A program made the position numbers and the translations under genes. Below are positions 49,324-60,369 of a stretch of 64,000 bases of DNA, one piece after another. How positions within the stretch are numbered: position 1 is the first letter of the stretch; every line of letters begins with the position of its first letter. The notes beneath the pieces are model-generated. The model was not told the origin of the DNA. It did no database searches and saw only the letters and a list, made by a program, of their open reading frames with translations. This DNA is from Lonicera japonica (taxonomy: Eukaryota > Streptophyta > Magnoliopsida > Dipsacales > Caprifoliaceae): NCBI GenBank assembly GCA_021464415.1, contig CM038469.1, positions 61,051,650-61,115,649 of the forward strand, in the 5' to 3' direction.

Positions 49324-49504
49324 TAAGTGGCAGGTAATAGTTTTTCAATATTTTTGCAAGTTCAAATCTCTTCACATCAAGAAATAATAGAACTTAACCC
49401 ATTCGACAGTAAACTGCGTTTTGAATTTTATTATCAGTAATTGTTTTAAATTTTATTAGCAATATATTCTTCACCAGTGGTTTTATCCGGGGGCCGTGAT
49501 TGAT

Positions 49505-49663
49505 ATGCAGGATCGGTACAAAGATAAAGTCTTGGCCGTGCTAAGAAGCAACAGAAAGTTTGACCAAACAGGTGGTGGTAATATTACAGTGAGAGTCTAC
49601 AATGCAGAAAAGTGTCCAATAAGTTTCATCATTAAAGTCCAACGGGAGCAAATTATTTATTGA
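49505..49663 (+). CDS. Unrecognised short coding-like frame or exon (52 codons)
   Basis: A frame preceded by TATGCAG (possible acceptor at 49510) reads DRYKDKVLAVLRSNRKFD and then GGNITVRVYNAEKCPISFII. The composition looks protein-like rather than random AT-rich sequence. It cannot be spliced in frame to the upstream peptide, whose stop codon comes first. It may be an alternative exon, an untranslated exon or a gene remnant. Confidence 0.3.
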   Translation: MQDRYKDKVLAVLRSNRKFDQTGGGNITVRVYNAEKCPISFIIKVQREQIIY

Positions 49664-49914
49664 TTTGAAGAAACTGATGTTTCAAATCTTCCAAGGTATT
49701 CTCTCTAATATTCAGGCAAAAAGAAATCTTGCATTACATCAAAATTCTATAACTGATCATTTGACCAATTTCCATCTAGTTGGCCACTAGTTAGTACAAA
49801 ATCTCCAACACTCATGGGAATGCTATAAATTAACATATAAAATAAATAGAGCTATGCCAAACTGTTAGCTCTCGAGTAATTATTTTATTTTGAGAGTGAG
49901 AAACGTACATAAAC

Positions 49915-52900
49915 TCAAAGCTTTCTTGAAAGTCCTAAAAACACAGCAGCAGATGCCATTTGCACCCTAAGATCCGCAATATCAACATCATGCCCACCCT
50001 CAACCAGACCCCATCTGTCAACCTAGAAAGAATGAAAAAAGCTTAAGCATGTTTTCGTTTATACCCTATGTGTGTGTGTGTCTCTGTGAGAGGGAGAGAG
50101 AGAGAGATTAACAAGAACCTGTAAATCTTCCTCAAGTCTAATCAGCTCAATGGCTTCCTCAATCTCCAATCTCCCACGAAAGACTGCAATTGAAATAACT
50201 AAAGAGTGTGCCGCTGCAGCCATTGCATCAATTGCTGCTAATTCGCAATCATCTGTTTTCTTAAGAACTGACTCTATGGCATTTACAAGACCGTCCTCTT
50301 GCTTGCCGCCGAAAAAGCTGGAGTATACAGCTGGCTTGAAGCCAAATTCAGATTCTACCCATTCAAGTAAAGGATCAATTTTCTCCACCTTGTCTTTCTG
50401 CAAATTTTGAGGATCAACATAGAAATAAATAAGGTAAAGCTAAAACCAAGGGTTGAATATAATGTAACTACAAAGCTGCTCTTGCAATAAAAAGCACAAG
50501 CAATATCTAGAAATATTGTGCTGAATTGGTATAATAGGTTTTAAGATTTAGAATGGGCCCATGGACCAAGATCTAGATGATTTTACTTGTTTGTTGGCGG
50601 CAATATCGAGAACTTAGTTGTTGAAAATATTTTATGTATAAATAATTACTCAGAGAACGCAGTGACCAATATATTTCAGAAAGAAAATTTGAACCTTTGA
50701 GATTTAAGAGAACAAGCTTATATGAATCAAAAAAAAAAATCCTTCTTTAATTAATTCAAGAGAACATTTGACAAAACTCTGACTAGCCTTCAAAGTTCTT
50801 TTAGAACTATGTGCCAAAATTTAGGTGTCAAGTCTAACGTTTGAAGTCCTTAAAGCACATAATCAGGTATAAATCTGTCACAACTAGAGCTGCAATAAAT
50901 TAGGGTTCAAATGAGCAATCGGTCTGTAACGGTCACATTTGGAATTAGGGCTAAATTCATGATAATTTCCTGTTTTAAATTATTTTTCTGTCTTTGTTAT
51001 GTGTTGTCGTTTAGGTTAGGTTCAGTAATGGTGTTTCCGTAAATAAGCTTAAATGTTTCGTCTGTTCTGCTATTTTCTCATTGGTCCACGTCAGCTAGTC
51101 TGTTAGCTGATAGTGGATAAATAGAGGGGCTGGTGTATTGCTCGATCATGCCTAATAATAACCAATTTCTGTTTCTCTGGATTCTCTCTCTCTCTTCTCT
51201 TAATTCTCTCAATTCTTTTTCTTCTTCCCCAATTCATTCTCTCTAGGAATCTCAATTTTTACTTCCTCTAATTTCTTAATTCTCACTCCGATTGAAAATC
51301 AATCAGTTCAGAACCCCCCAGTTGAGGTCCTGGCAAACTCACCCTTTGTTCTGACCCTATAATTCTCATTAGACATGCACAATACCTATTCTCCTTAAAC
51401 CCCTATACCTCACAAAACAGAAAGAACCCATATGCTTGTTACTGTTCATAACTTCACATTACTAGAACACCAACAAGAAATACTGCTCTAATTGCTTAAA
51501 AACAATCCTAAATTTCCTCTTAAAATCCTCGACACCAAATATCCAGTGAACCTTTTTTTTGCCAAGAAACAGATATACAGTAAAGAACATAATCAGAAAA
51601 AAAAATGTCGCAACTTCTTCGACAGAAACTACACCAGTACATAAATCTTCCAATTTTCTTTAGTTCAGTTGTTTCCCTATAAATAAACAGAAACAAGAAT
51701 GCACTCACACAAGTATCATATACAAGTAATTAACATGACAATGTATACTATAAAAACCAGTAACAGAATGAATTTCTTTCTCCAACAACTTCATATTGCC
51801 TCAATTATTTCAGATTGTACAAATGTAAAAACAAACAAGATTGCAACCACATTGAAATCAACGGGAATACTTGGACAAATTCATAATAACCCAACATGGC
51901 AAAATAATGAAATATAGATAATGACAGTATACATACCAAGGACACCAATTGTCAAGTCGTCGTCTCCGGGAGCACGACAGAACACTAAATCTTGATGGAA
52001 CTTCTTCAGTAAATGTTCAATTATCTTTGGCCGAGTGAGTGGAACTCTTTCCAAAGCAGTGCAGGCAAGTTTCATCAGAGGCATTGTAAATGGTCTGATT
52101 CCATCTATTTCCTATAAACCCACCATTTCAACACCAAATTCCACAAACATACATACAAGTAAACAACAAAAATAAACATTTGGGGTGCACTTTATCAAAA
52201 AGTTGGAAAATGATTGAAAATGCTACTAATTTTTACGAGAAGTTGGAAAAAGAGATGAGTCATCTGGCGAGATGTTCCATCTTTTTATTATTTTCCATGA
52301 GAAAATTTTCTTAACAAGCACCCAAAGAATTGTATTCCATGTTAAACATAAAAAAAAAGGGTTAATTACAAAAATATACAGTGTACTTCCACTCATTTTA
52401 CACTTTAGTCATTGTACAAATTTTTCGACAAAACTAATAGTGTACTTTGTGTTTGTTTTCATTTTGGTCATTCCGTCTATCGGGGTTAGTAACTCCGTTA
52501 ACGGCGCGCTGAGTTGGCAAACGGCGCGCTGAGTTGTCACTAACGGTCTTACGTGGCATCCCACGTGGCATCTATATCAGATTATTAAATCCATTTAAAA
52601 AAAAAATAAAAAAAAATGAAAAGTGTCTTCTCTTCCGGCATTTCCGGTGAGTCTTCCGGTCACCGGAAATTTAGAGAGAGAAAACATTTATATACCAACA
52701 GTTTCTCCCTCCATTTCCATTTCCAGTAGGTTATGTTTAGTCTGATGGTGTCGGTAATCCAGTATCAATTCAAAACAAAACCATCAAATCTAATAAGAAC
52801 ATCACAAGCATCAAGATAGGGGAAATCTTCCGAAAAGGAAACACACCGGTGGTTCCAATCAAAGGAGGAGGAGAACAATGGGTGAAAATAATCATATTTT

Positions 52901-54073
52901 TCTCAATTAAGAACCACAGCAGCACTAACCAACTCAAACAGTGGGTCAAAATCCGAAATCTTTGTTTTCCATTTCTCTATTCAAGAACCAGCAAAGCAAA
53001 GTACGAAGAGGAGAGAGAAGAGAGGAGAGGGCAACTTCCCATTTTGAGAGAGAGAGCGCGAGCCCGTCGAAAATGGAAATAATGGGAGCCCGTCGATGGA
53101 AATGGAGAGAGAGAGGGAGTCCGTCGGAAGGAGAATGAAGGGAGGAAGGAGCTTTTTTCATTTTTCATTTTTTAAATAAATTTTAATTTTATATAAAAAT
53201 AATTTGAATAAATACCACGTTGCCAAAGACCGTTTGAAACTCACGGTTGAATAGCGCGCCGTTTGCCAACGTAAGGAGTTACAAATAATGTGTACACTAT
53301 TAGTATTTGTATAATGACTAAGTGTAAAATGAAAGTAGTAATTTTCCCAAAAAAAAAAAAAAGTAATAAAATATTTCACCAATTCACTCGTCTCTTTTTG
53401 CTAACTTTTCATAAAAATTACTCCGTATTTGTGTTTTCCATCATTTTCCAACTTTTTCAATCCAGGGCACTAATCCTATCGCATTCATTGTACATCCCAA
53501 TTATATCAATCAAAAACCCATATGAATAAAAAGTTCCCATTTTGATTTAATCCATCAATTTTAAGAAGTTAATTTGAATCACGGTTGAATAAACGTAAGC
53601 AAATAATGTGTATGTATAGAAAGAGAGAGAAAGAGAACCTGATAGTCCCACTCAGCAGCAATAGCCTTCGCGAGAGTAATGGTAGGGCACTTAAGAGGCC
53701 TCTTCGAAGGGGTTTTTAGGGTTCTATAGTCAAGCATTACAGTCCAACCATTACCATCATCAGCCTCTCTCGTAGTCACCTGCTTGTAGAACCTCTTACC
53801 GACGATTGACCCAGTCATAAAGGACATAGGCATAGTCACCGATGATGATGATGATGAACTTTTCTTTATTGGCTTAAGGAAAATTTTATCTCCAATGGTG
53901 GTGGTGGTGGTGTTCTGATTATTGGTGGCGTCAGGGGAGAAGGTGAAGGAGGAATCGGATTCGGGCTCCCCGGCGGCGGTGGCGACTGCACCCCCGGAGT
54001 AGTAACATTTTGGGGAAGTTGTTAAGGTTTTGACGAGGGAAGGGTTTACTGATCTTATTAGGGCTTTTCTCAT
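49915..54073 (-). CDS. ATP12: ATP synthase F1 assembly factor ATP12 (ATPAF2), mitochondrial
   Basis: Four exons on the minus strand give 330 aa: 54073-53639, 52111-51937, 50393-50119 and 50022-49915. ATP12 is the matrix chaperone that binds the F1 alpha subunit before hexamer assembly. An N-terminal presequence (MRKALIRSVNPSLVKTLTTS) and a Ser/Thr-rich linker precede the conserved start (GKRFYKQVTTREADDGNGW). Family motifs follow: DYRTLKTPSKRPL, then LVFCRAPGDDDL, FGFKPAVYSSFFGGKQ, AAAAHSLVISIA, AIELIRLEEDLQVDRWGLVE and AVFLGLSRKL. Frame requires the exon 3 acceptor at AAAG (ending 50394), because the CAG 5 nt upstream shifts it. The start is the first true ATG after a CT-rich leader. Intron 1 contains a TIR element. 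The gene is convergent with the cysteine-rich peptide gene. Confidence 0.93.
50394..51936 (-). other. ATP12 intron 2
   Basis: The intron is 1.5 kb. Its interior is AT-rich, with a CT-rich tract at about 51170-51250. No gene or clear transposon was found in it. Confidence 0.7.
52359..53348. mobile_element. TIR element in ATP12 intron 1 (MULE-like)
   Basis: The left arm (about 52359-52560) and right arm (about 53195-53348) are imperfect inverted repeats. They share CATTTTACACTT, AGTCATT(A/G)TACAAAT, AATAGTGTAC and GGCAAACGGCGCGCTG (left) / CAGCGCGCCGTTTGCC-like (right). The interior (52620-53150) is unrelated to the arms and GA-rich, with repeated GTCGATGGAAATGGAGA and TTCCGG words. The left arm holds a short internal duplication of the ACGGCGCGCTGAGTTG block (52501-52536). 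No transposase is encoded. Confidence 0.75.
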
Positions 54074-54229
54074 GACTCTAGTTGGAGAGAGAGAGAGAGA
54101 GAGAGAGAATTGGGACTGTGATGAGAGAGAAAGATATGAGTTTGTCAGCGAATGTAAATTATTCAGCTTGCCCAATAATTAATACATTGTATTTTTTTAC
54201 AGTAAATTATGTTGAACTTGATATTTTTT

Positions 54230-55392
54230 TAGAGCGGTGATATTGACAGTTTACAAAATATTTGTTAATACTTTTATTTTTATTAACATTTTTATTTTTA
54301 TCTTAACAAATATTTTCATGTTATACTTAACTACTTCTATCATTTTCATTTATTTTTAGGAATTAATCTCTTACTTATTTAATTAATAATATCATTAAAT
54401 AATTAATTACATAATAACATAAAACAAATGATCTTAAACTAACCCCAAAATTTCTTCCACCATCTCTACCATCTTCTCAAACAAGCAAAACTACGTAATT
54501 ACTTAATTTTGAAATAAGGAAAAGAAAACAAGTAAAAAAGAGTTAATGAAAGTGAGACATACATGTTTTTATTTTATTTCATTATTTCTATTATTTTCAT
54601 AATATACATATCAAATATATAAACAAAAAATAAAATTTTATGTTTGAAGCACGAAGAATGTTTACTCGGTTCTCCGTAATCGAGTTGCAGGCTTGTACAT
54701 TCGGCTGCTTTCAACCAAGTATGAAATCCCATAAAATGTCATACTCTCGAGACCTTCATTCCATTCAGAGCAACCGAGTGTTATTAGTGTCACTCGGCTG
54801 CTCACAGCTGAGCATAATATAGCAACACTTTGCCACTCTCAACCGAATGAAGGTCCCAAGAGCATGACATTTTATGAGATTTCATACTCGGTTGAGAACA
54901 GCCGAGTGTATAAGCCTGTAACTCGGTTACGGAGAACCGAGTAAACCTTTTTCGTACTTCAAGCATAAAATTGTGTTTTTTATTTATATGTTTGATGTGT
55001 ATGTTATGAAAATCATATAAACAATGAAACAAAATAAAAACATATATCTATCTCTTTCATTAACTTTTTCTTACTTGTTTTCCTTTCTTTATTTCAAAGT
55101 TTCTCTTTTTTCTATCATTATTCTTTAATTTTGAGTTTTGCATCAATGGAGGTATTGTTTATACCATTCTCCTCAAATTTAAAGTTTTGCATTAATGGAG
55201 GTTTTGTTTTTATTTTGGTGCAACCAAATTTTGTTACTAGATAGATAAGAGATAATTATATAATTTGTGGGTTAATTAATTTTTGAGTTAAATTAAAACA
55301 AATGTGGTGGAAATAACAATTGAAATTCGTTTTTTGAGTAGGGGTGTTACCAAGTGATTGTGGGTGTGCCAACATTAGTGCCCTTTTTTTTA
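54230..55392. mobile_element. Foldback element carrying CTCGG modules
   Basis: The ends are weak inverted repeats (GCGGTGATATTGACA and TGCCAACATTAGTGC). The core (about 54505-55105) is a 600-bp palindrome with arms meeting near 54804. The arms contain at least six copies of the 22-nt ACTCGGY-N8-RCCGAGT module found in the element at 24907-26192. T-rich flanks prevent a firm call of the target duplication. Confidence 0.65.
54505..55105. repeat. 600-bp palindrome built around 22-nt modules
   Basis: The left arm matches the reverse complement of the right arm nearly throughout. Modules start near 54663, 54700, 54793, 54888 and 54920, plus half-modules near 54774 and 54836. The module at 54793-54814 lies at the exact centre of symmetry. 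Confidence 0.85.
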
Positions 55393-56430
55393 AAAAGTAG
55401 TAAAATTATATTAAATTATCATTTGTTTTTTAAAACAAATACACTAATTTTAATATAGTGGATAGTTGTTTATAAAATATATATATATATATGTATAGTC
55501 AATAGGTAATAGCATGACTGCTTATTATTATGAAATTCAAAACATCCGGTATGCATTAAACCAAAATTGGACCATCAAGTAGTTTTTAAAAGAAAATTAA
55601 TAATAAATTCCTAATTGTAGACGAAGAGTAGCTACAAATGTTTTAATCAACTTGCACTTAACTAAATACCCATCCTCTCCATCAACATACATCACATATT
55701 AGGTACGGTCACAAATTATAGATTAGACTGCTAATAACAAACTTCTAAATTACTTGAACATTTTATAATTAAATTTAGTTCATGTTGTAGCAACGTATAA
55801 AAAATTTGTATAAACAAGATACATTTGTTTTATTTCTCTCTTCACTTTCAACTTCCCTTTTGCTCAACAATGGATCTATAAATACTCAGAGATTAAATCA
55901 TGCTTCTTTTTAATGTCGCTAAATATTGTCGTCTCCATTGCCAATCAAATAAATATATAATCTTTAAAAGGTCCAAATTCCCTTGAACGGTATGCTTAAA
56001 TCTATAAGCGAAAAATAATCTTACACTCAATATAATATAAAAGGAGATTTTTTGGGTTTTGGCCCAGTATTTTTTGAATTGTTTTGCATTTACTCCACTC
56101 AATTTTTTTTTGTAATTAGTTGTTGGTCCAAATTTTTGGATAGTTATGATATTATTATTTTAGTTAATTTTAATTCATTTATTGTTTTTCCAATGTTCCC
56201 ATTTAACCCTTTTTTTTCAAAAATAAATGACAACTTAAAATAATTACAAATTAGATTGAGTTAGTTATTAAGATCACACAGTTTCCAAATTCAAATCAAG
56301 GAAACTGTATTTCAAATAGTATGTTGACCTTAAAGTCAATATCTTATTTTGATAATTACAAAAGTTATAAAGTTTATTTAACTCGGTTGTTCCAATGATG
56401 ATAGCAACCGATATCTTTTTCAACCAAGTT
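55393..56430. other. AT-rich intergenic sequence
   Basis: No gene or repeat with boundaries is recognised. A short (TA)n tract lies at 55476-55492. Confidence 0.5.
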
Positions 56431-57770
56431 GACGTCAAACAGTATTTCAAATACTTAGTAGACATATTACGGAAATGGAAAAATGTATTATTGCCACAGT
56501 TATAAGAACATCAAACAAGTAAAGATACAAAGAAAATAGTAGACATATTGTAGTGCTTATTTTATGTAAGGATACTTTATTGATCATAATTCCTATGAGC
56601 TCAAACATATTATGATCTTTTAAAGATTGATTCAAACTAGTATTTTTATTTTCAAAATATAATTTTACAAAAATCGAGTTGCAAATATGAATACATTTTG
56701 ACAATTTTAAATGATCATATCCAAATATAATAAAAATGGGTATCATAAAACATATATTTGAGGTTCAAAAATCATTAGAATTTTATTTGGACTAAATTAT
56801 TAATCGAAATATTTTTATTTTTCGTTTACATATCTCCATGTTTTGCAGTTTTGATCTAACGGTAAAATGGAGGCCTTTAAGTCCGATGCACTTTGCAATT
56901 TTTATAGTAGTTAACAACATCTCCTGAAATTTTAATAAAATTTGAGCATATCCAACGGTCTAATTGAAAAATAACAAAATACATTTTGATTTTAAGTTTG
57001 TATAAACTAGCTGATAAGTTTTCAAAAGTATACCTTGGAGCAAAACCTTCTTATACCCCAACGGCCATGTGTTGTATGCTATCAAATTAGTCTTAGACAT
57101 GTTTTATACACTGAGTCGCGCATAGATTAGGACATATTACAAAGTTATTCAAATATTATTTAATTGATCAATCTTTCATTTTTGAGCTATAACTTTGATA
57201 CAATTTTGAAATCTCTTATGAGCTTCATTTGAATATGAACACAAGAGAGATTTTTAGGTGTGAGTCAAAATAAATGTCTAAATATAATAATCATGTACAT
57301 ATTACAAGAAGTGGCAAATTCTTGTTGAGTCAAAATTTTGAGAGTTGTATCTATAGGTTAGCAAGAGGGTCATACTTGTGAGAATATTGTGGTGTAGCAA
57401 TACTTGTAGAGTATGAAAAAATACACTTAGCGTAAATGTTTGATCTTCACCCGGAAGGAGATTGATTTTAGTGAAAATTCTCGGGGAACTTAAGGGCCCG
57501 GACTTTGGTTGTAAACCTTTAAAACCGTGTGGAAAAAAGCCTTAGATTCAAATCGGTCACAATTTTCTTACTCAATCTCTTTATTTACTTGTTAAATTTT
57601 CATTTATTAGTGTTTATTTGCTTGTTGTGTTATTTGAATTGAACAATTGTAAATATGATAATTATTTTACAAACATTTTTGAAAAGTTTTTTATTCACAA
57701 AGTTTTTAAAACCCTATTCACCCCCCCTCTAGGGTATTTTTCGACCTACAAGTACTTTTTTAAGTAATAA
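56431..57770. mobile_element. LTR-like sequence (probable solo or degenerate LTR)
   Basis: The right part (about 57420-57770) reads like the 3' end of a plant retrotransposon LTR. It holds a GC-richer leader stretch, AAACCTTTAAAACCGTGTGG (57515-57534) and a terminal CCCTATTCACCCCCCCTCTA (57711-57730), which is common in such LTRs. No gag-pol frame is visible. A partial, shortened copy of 56431-57415 follows at 57796-58400. Confidence 0.45.
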
Positions 57771-57795
57771 TTATCCAAAAATTTAGGCCAACAAC

Positions 57796-58400
57796 TAATT
57801 CAAACAGTATTTCAAATACTTCGTAGACATATTACGGAGGAAAATGTTTTATTGCCACAGTTATATTACAATAGTAGACATATTGTTGATTAAAGTTTAC
57901 ATAAATGAAAACATATTACGAACAAGTATTTATTTTCAAAATATAATACAAAAATCTTGCAAATATGAATACATTTTGACAATATGAATATCCAAATATA
58001 ATAATCATAAATATATTACAAGTATACATCAATCGAAATATAACATATCTCCGTGTCAGTATAATATGTTTAAGTCATGCACTTTGTAATATTAGTTAAC
58101 CAAAATTTTAGTATGGTAGAAATAATACATATTTTAAGTTTGTATAAAATGATAAGTTTTCAAAAGTGCACCTTATACGATGTGTTGTTTTGGAATTAGG
58201 TATTGAGTCGCGTATATATTAGGACATATAACAAACAAATATTACTCTTTCACAATAAGATCAAAAATTCAATTGAAAATTTTAGCAAAATAAATGTCTA
58301 AATATAATAATCATGTACATATTACAAGAAGTGGCAGAGTCAAAAATTTGAGCTAAGGGGTCATACTAGAACAATAATATGAAAATACTTAGTGTAAGAT
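57796..58400. repeat. Condensed second copy of 56431-57415
   Basis: The segment follows its parent in the same order and orientation: CAGTATTTCAAATACTT, then TAGACATATTACGG, CAAATATGAATACATTTTGA, TAAGTTTTCAAAAGT and ATGTCTAAATATAATAATCATG (from 58287). Many short pieces between these blocks are missing, so about 1 kb is reduced to about 0.6 kb. Confidence 0.8.
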
Positions 58401-58784
58401 AAAATAAAAAACTTTAAATGGCCACTCTCATTGACAGAGACATTGTTTATTAGTTAAAATTAACTTTTACATGTTCGCCGTGTTTTCTTTAATAAATTAA
58501 TTTGTTTTGTCTCAATCATTTCTTCGTTTGATTATTAACATAAAATAAATGCGCTTTAATTATATAGTTAAATGTTGATCAAATAGTCACAACACTAAAC
58601 CTATTTAATTTTTGGATAAATTTTGTAAATAATAATTACTGCATTAATTAAATAAAAAAAGTCCTATTAAATATATGACTCCATCTATTCATTTGAGTAG
58701 TGTTATATTTTATTTATTGATATATACAGCCAAACTTTAAAATGGATTTTTTTTCTTTTAATTAAAGAATTGACTTTCCCTTTT

Positions 58785-59095
58785 TAGGGGTAAATGATTA
58801 AATTTTATGATATAATTTAATGGGGATGATCTCCATAATGAGTAGATCAATTATACCAAAATTTTATTATAAAATTCAACAGAAAAATGGGTGATCTAAA
58901 AACTAAAATTTCAATGATCAAAATACATGCATATATATATATATATATATATTAATATTTAGTTAACCCACTTTTTGATTGAAATTTTTGATAAAAATTG
59001 ACGAAATTGATGTACCTCATTATAAAGACCATCTACACTAAATTTCATATAAAAAAAATCAATTATTTACCCTCTCAAAAAGAAAAGTCCGTTCT
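58785..59095. mobile_element. Foldback MITE, family B, degenerate copy
   Basis: It retains the family layout: GATGATCTCCATAATGAGTAG near 58822, an (AT)n centre near 58928-58952, TTAACCCACTTTTTGATTG and a closing TTTACCCTCTCAAAAAG. It is more diverged than the copy at 29376. Confidence 0.7.
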
Positions 59096-59917
59096 TTAGT
59101 TAAAAATAGAAAATTCTTTCTAACTTATGTGATAATATATAATTTAATTATTTTTTTTGAAGGGATAAATAATTGAATTTTTCTTTTAAATGGTATATAT
59201 ATAAGAGAAAATAGGATTATAAGACATCGCTCTGTAATGTTTTATAACTCTAAGAACGAATTCATATTTAATAAAGATAAGTAAGAATAATTTCATAATT
59301 TGATTCTAAATTAAGGATACTTTTAATAATATTGATCTATTTTAACGACAATGACAAATATTGATGTACAAAAATACCCCTGATAAAACCTTTCATAAAT
59401 CTTCACTCTTCCTAAAGCACGATCATCAGTTTCACCTTGTCTTTTACACAACTACCAAGATTAAAATTTTATTTCTATCTACACAAACAAAATTTTCTCT
59501 TTCTATATTTTCTCTGCATGTTCTCTATTTGTATCCAGGATCTCAATTTATTCTTCATTTTGTTCTGTTTTTCGTTGCTAATTTGTTATATACTATTGCT
59601 TCATTTTTTTAGTTAAAGTACGCTTTCATTCTTTTGTTCATTCATTGTTTAATGTTTATTGTCCGTTGTTCATTGATTTATGGCAACATGCGTTGAATTG
59701 AGTATTTGTTGAGTTTTTTTTTATTTATGTTTTGCGTTGATTTTGAAGTTGAAAACACATTTCTACATATGGTTAAGTTTTTCATGTGTTTTGGACTTTT
59801 TTTTCCTTAACTATGAGTTTTTGTGTTCATGTATTCAAATGTATTCTTATATTCAAATTTGCACATAGATTTTATTGAATATTCTAGTTTTGTAACATTG
59901 ATGTGTAGTATTGAATG

Positions 59918-60200
59918 GGTGCTAAACTATTTTAGCACCTTTTCTATTTAGTTCCCCTATGGTGCTAAAACGGTTTAGCACCATTCTAGTTTTGGACATT
60001 TTAGTGCTAAATCTGTTTTAGTACCATGTCAACACACAATAACAAGTATTGTGATGGTGCTAAAACCATTTAGCACCACCTTTCAACAAAGTAAAAAGTA
60101 ATCAAATTGTGGGACTACAATTTTAACACCTTTTCTAATAAATAAATTTTGAAATTATACGGAATATACACTATCAATCAAAAGGTGATAAAACAATTTT
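59918..60200. repeat. GGTGCTAAA palindrome array 1
   Basis: Clear modules of 22-23 nt lie at 59918-59939, 59961-59982, 60003-60025 and 60056-60077. Degenerate half-modules follow to about 60200. Confidence 0.85.
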
Positions 60201-60369
60201 AGCACATCTTATAACAGAATACAGCACTTCTAAGAACATAACTACTAGCAATGAATAATTTTTTTCTAAGATCACTGTAGGAAGAAAAGAAGTAAATTGA
60301 AGTCATTGAATGTAGAAAAACATTTAATCTAATAGGTTATAATTCACAAAGTAATATAAGATCTAAGCG

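Noticed and set aside
52849..53168. Several overlapping frames on both strands
   Set aside because: They are GA-rich interior sequence of the TIR element in ATP12 intron 1.
54074..54175. Extended ATP12 N-terminus starting at 54175
   Set aside because: The extension begins with TTG and runs through a CT-rich leader. The first ATG gives a normal mitochondrial presequence.
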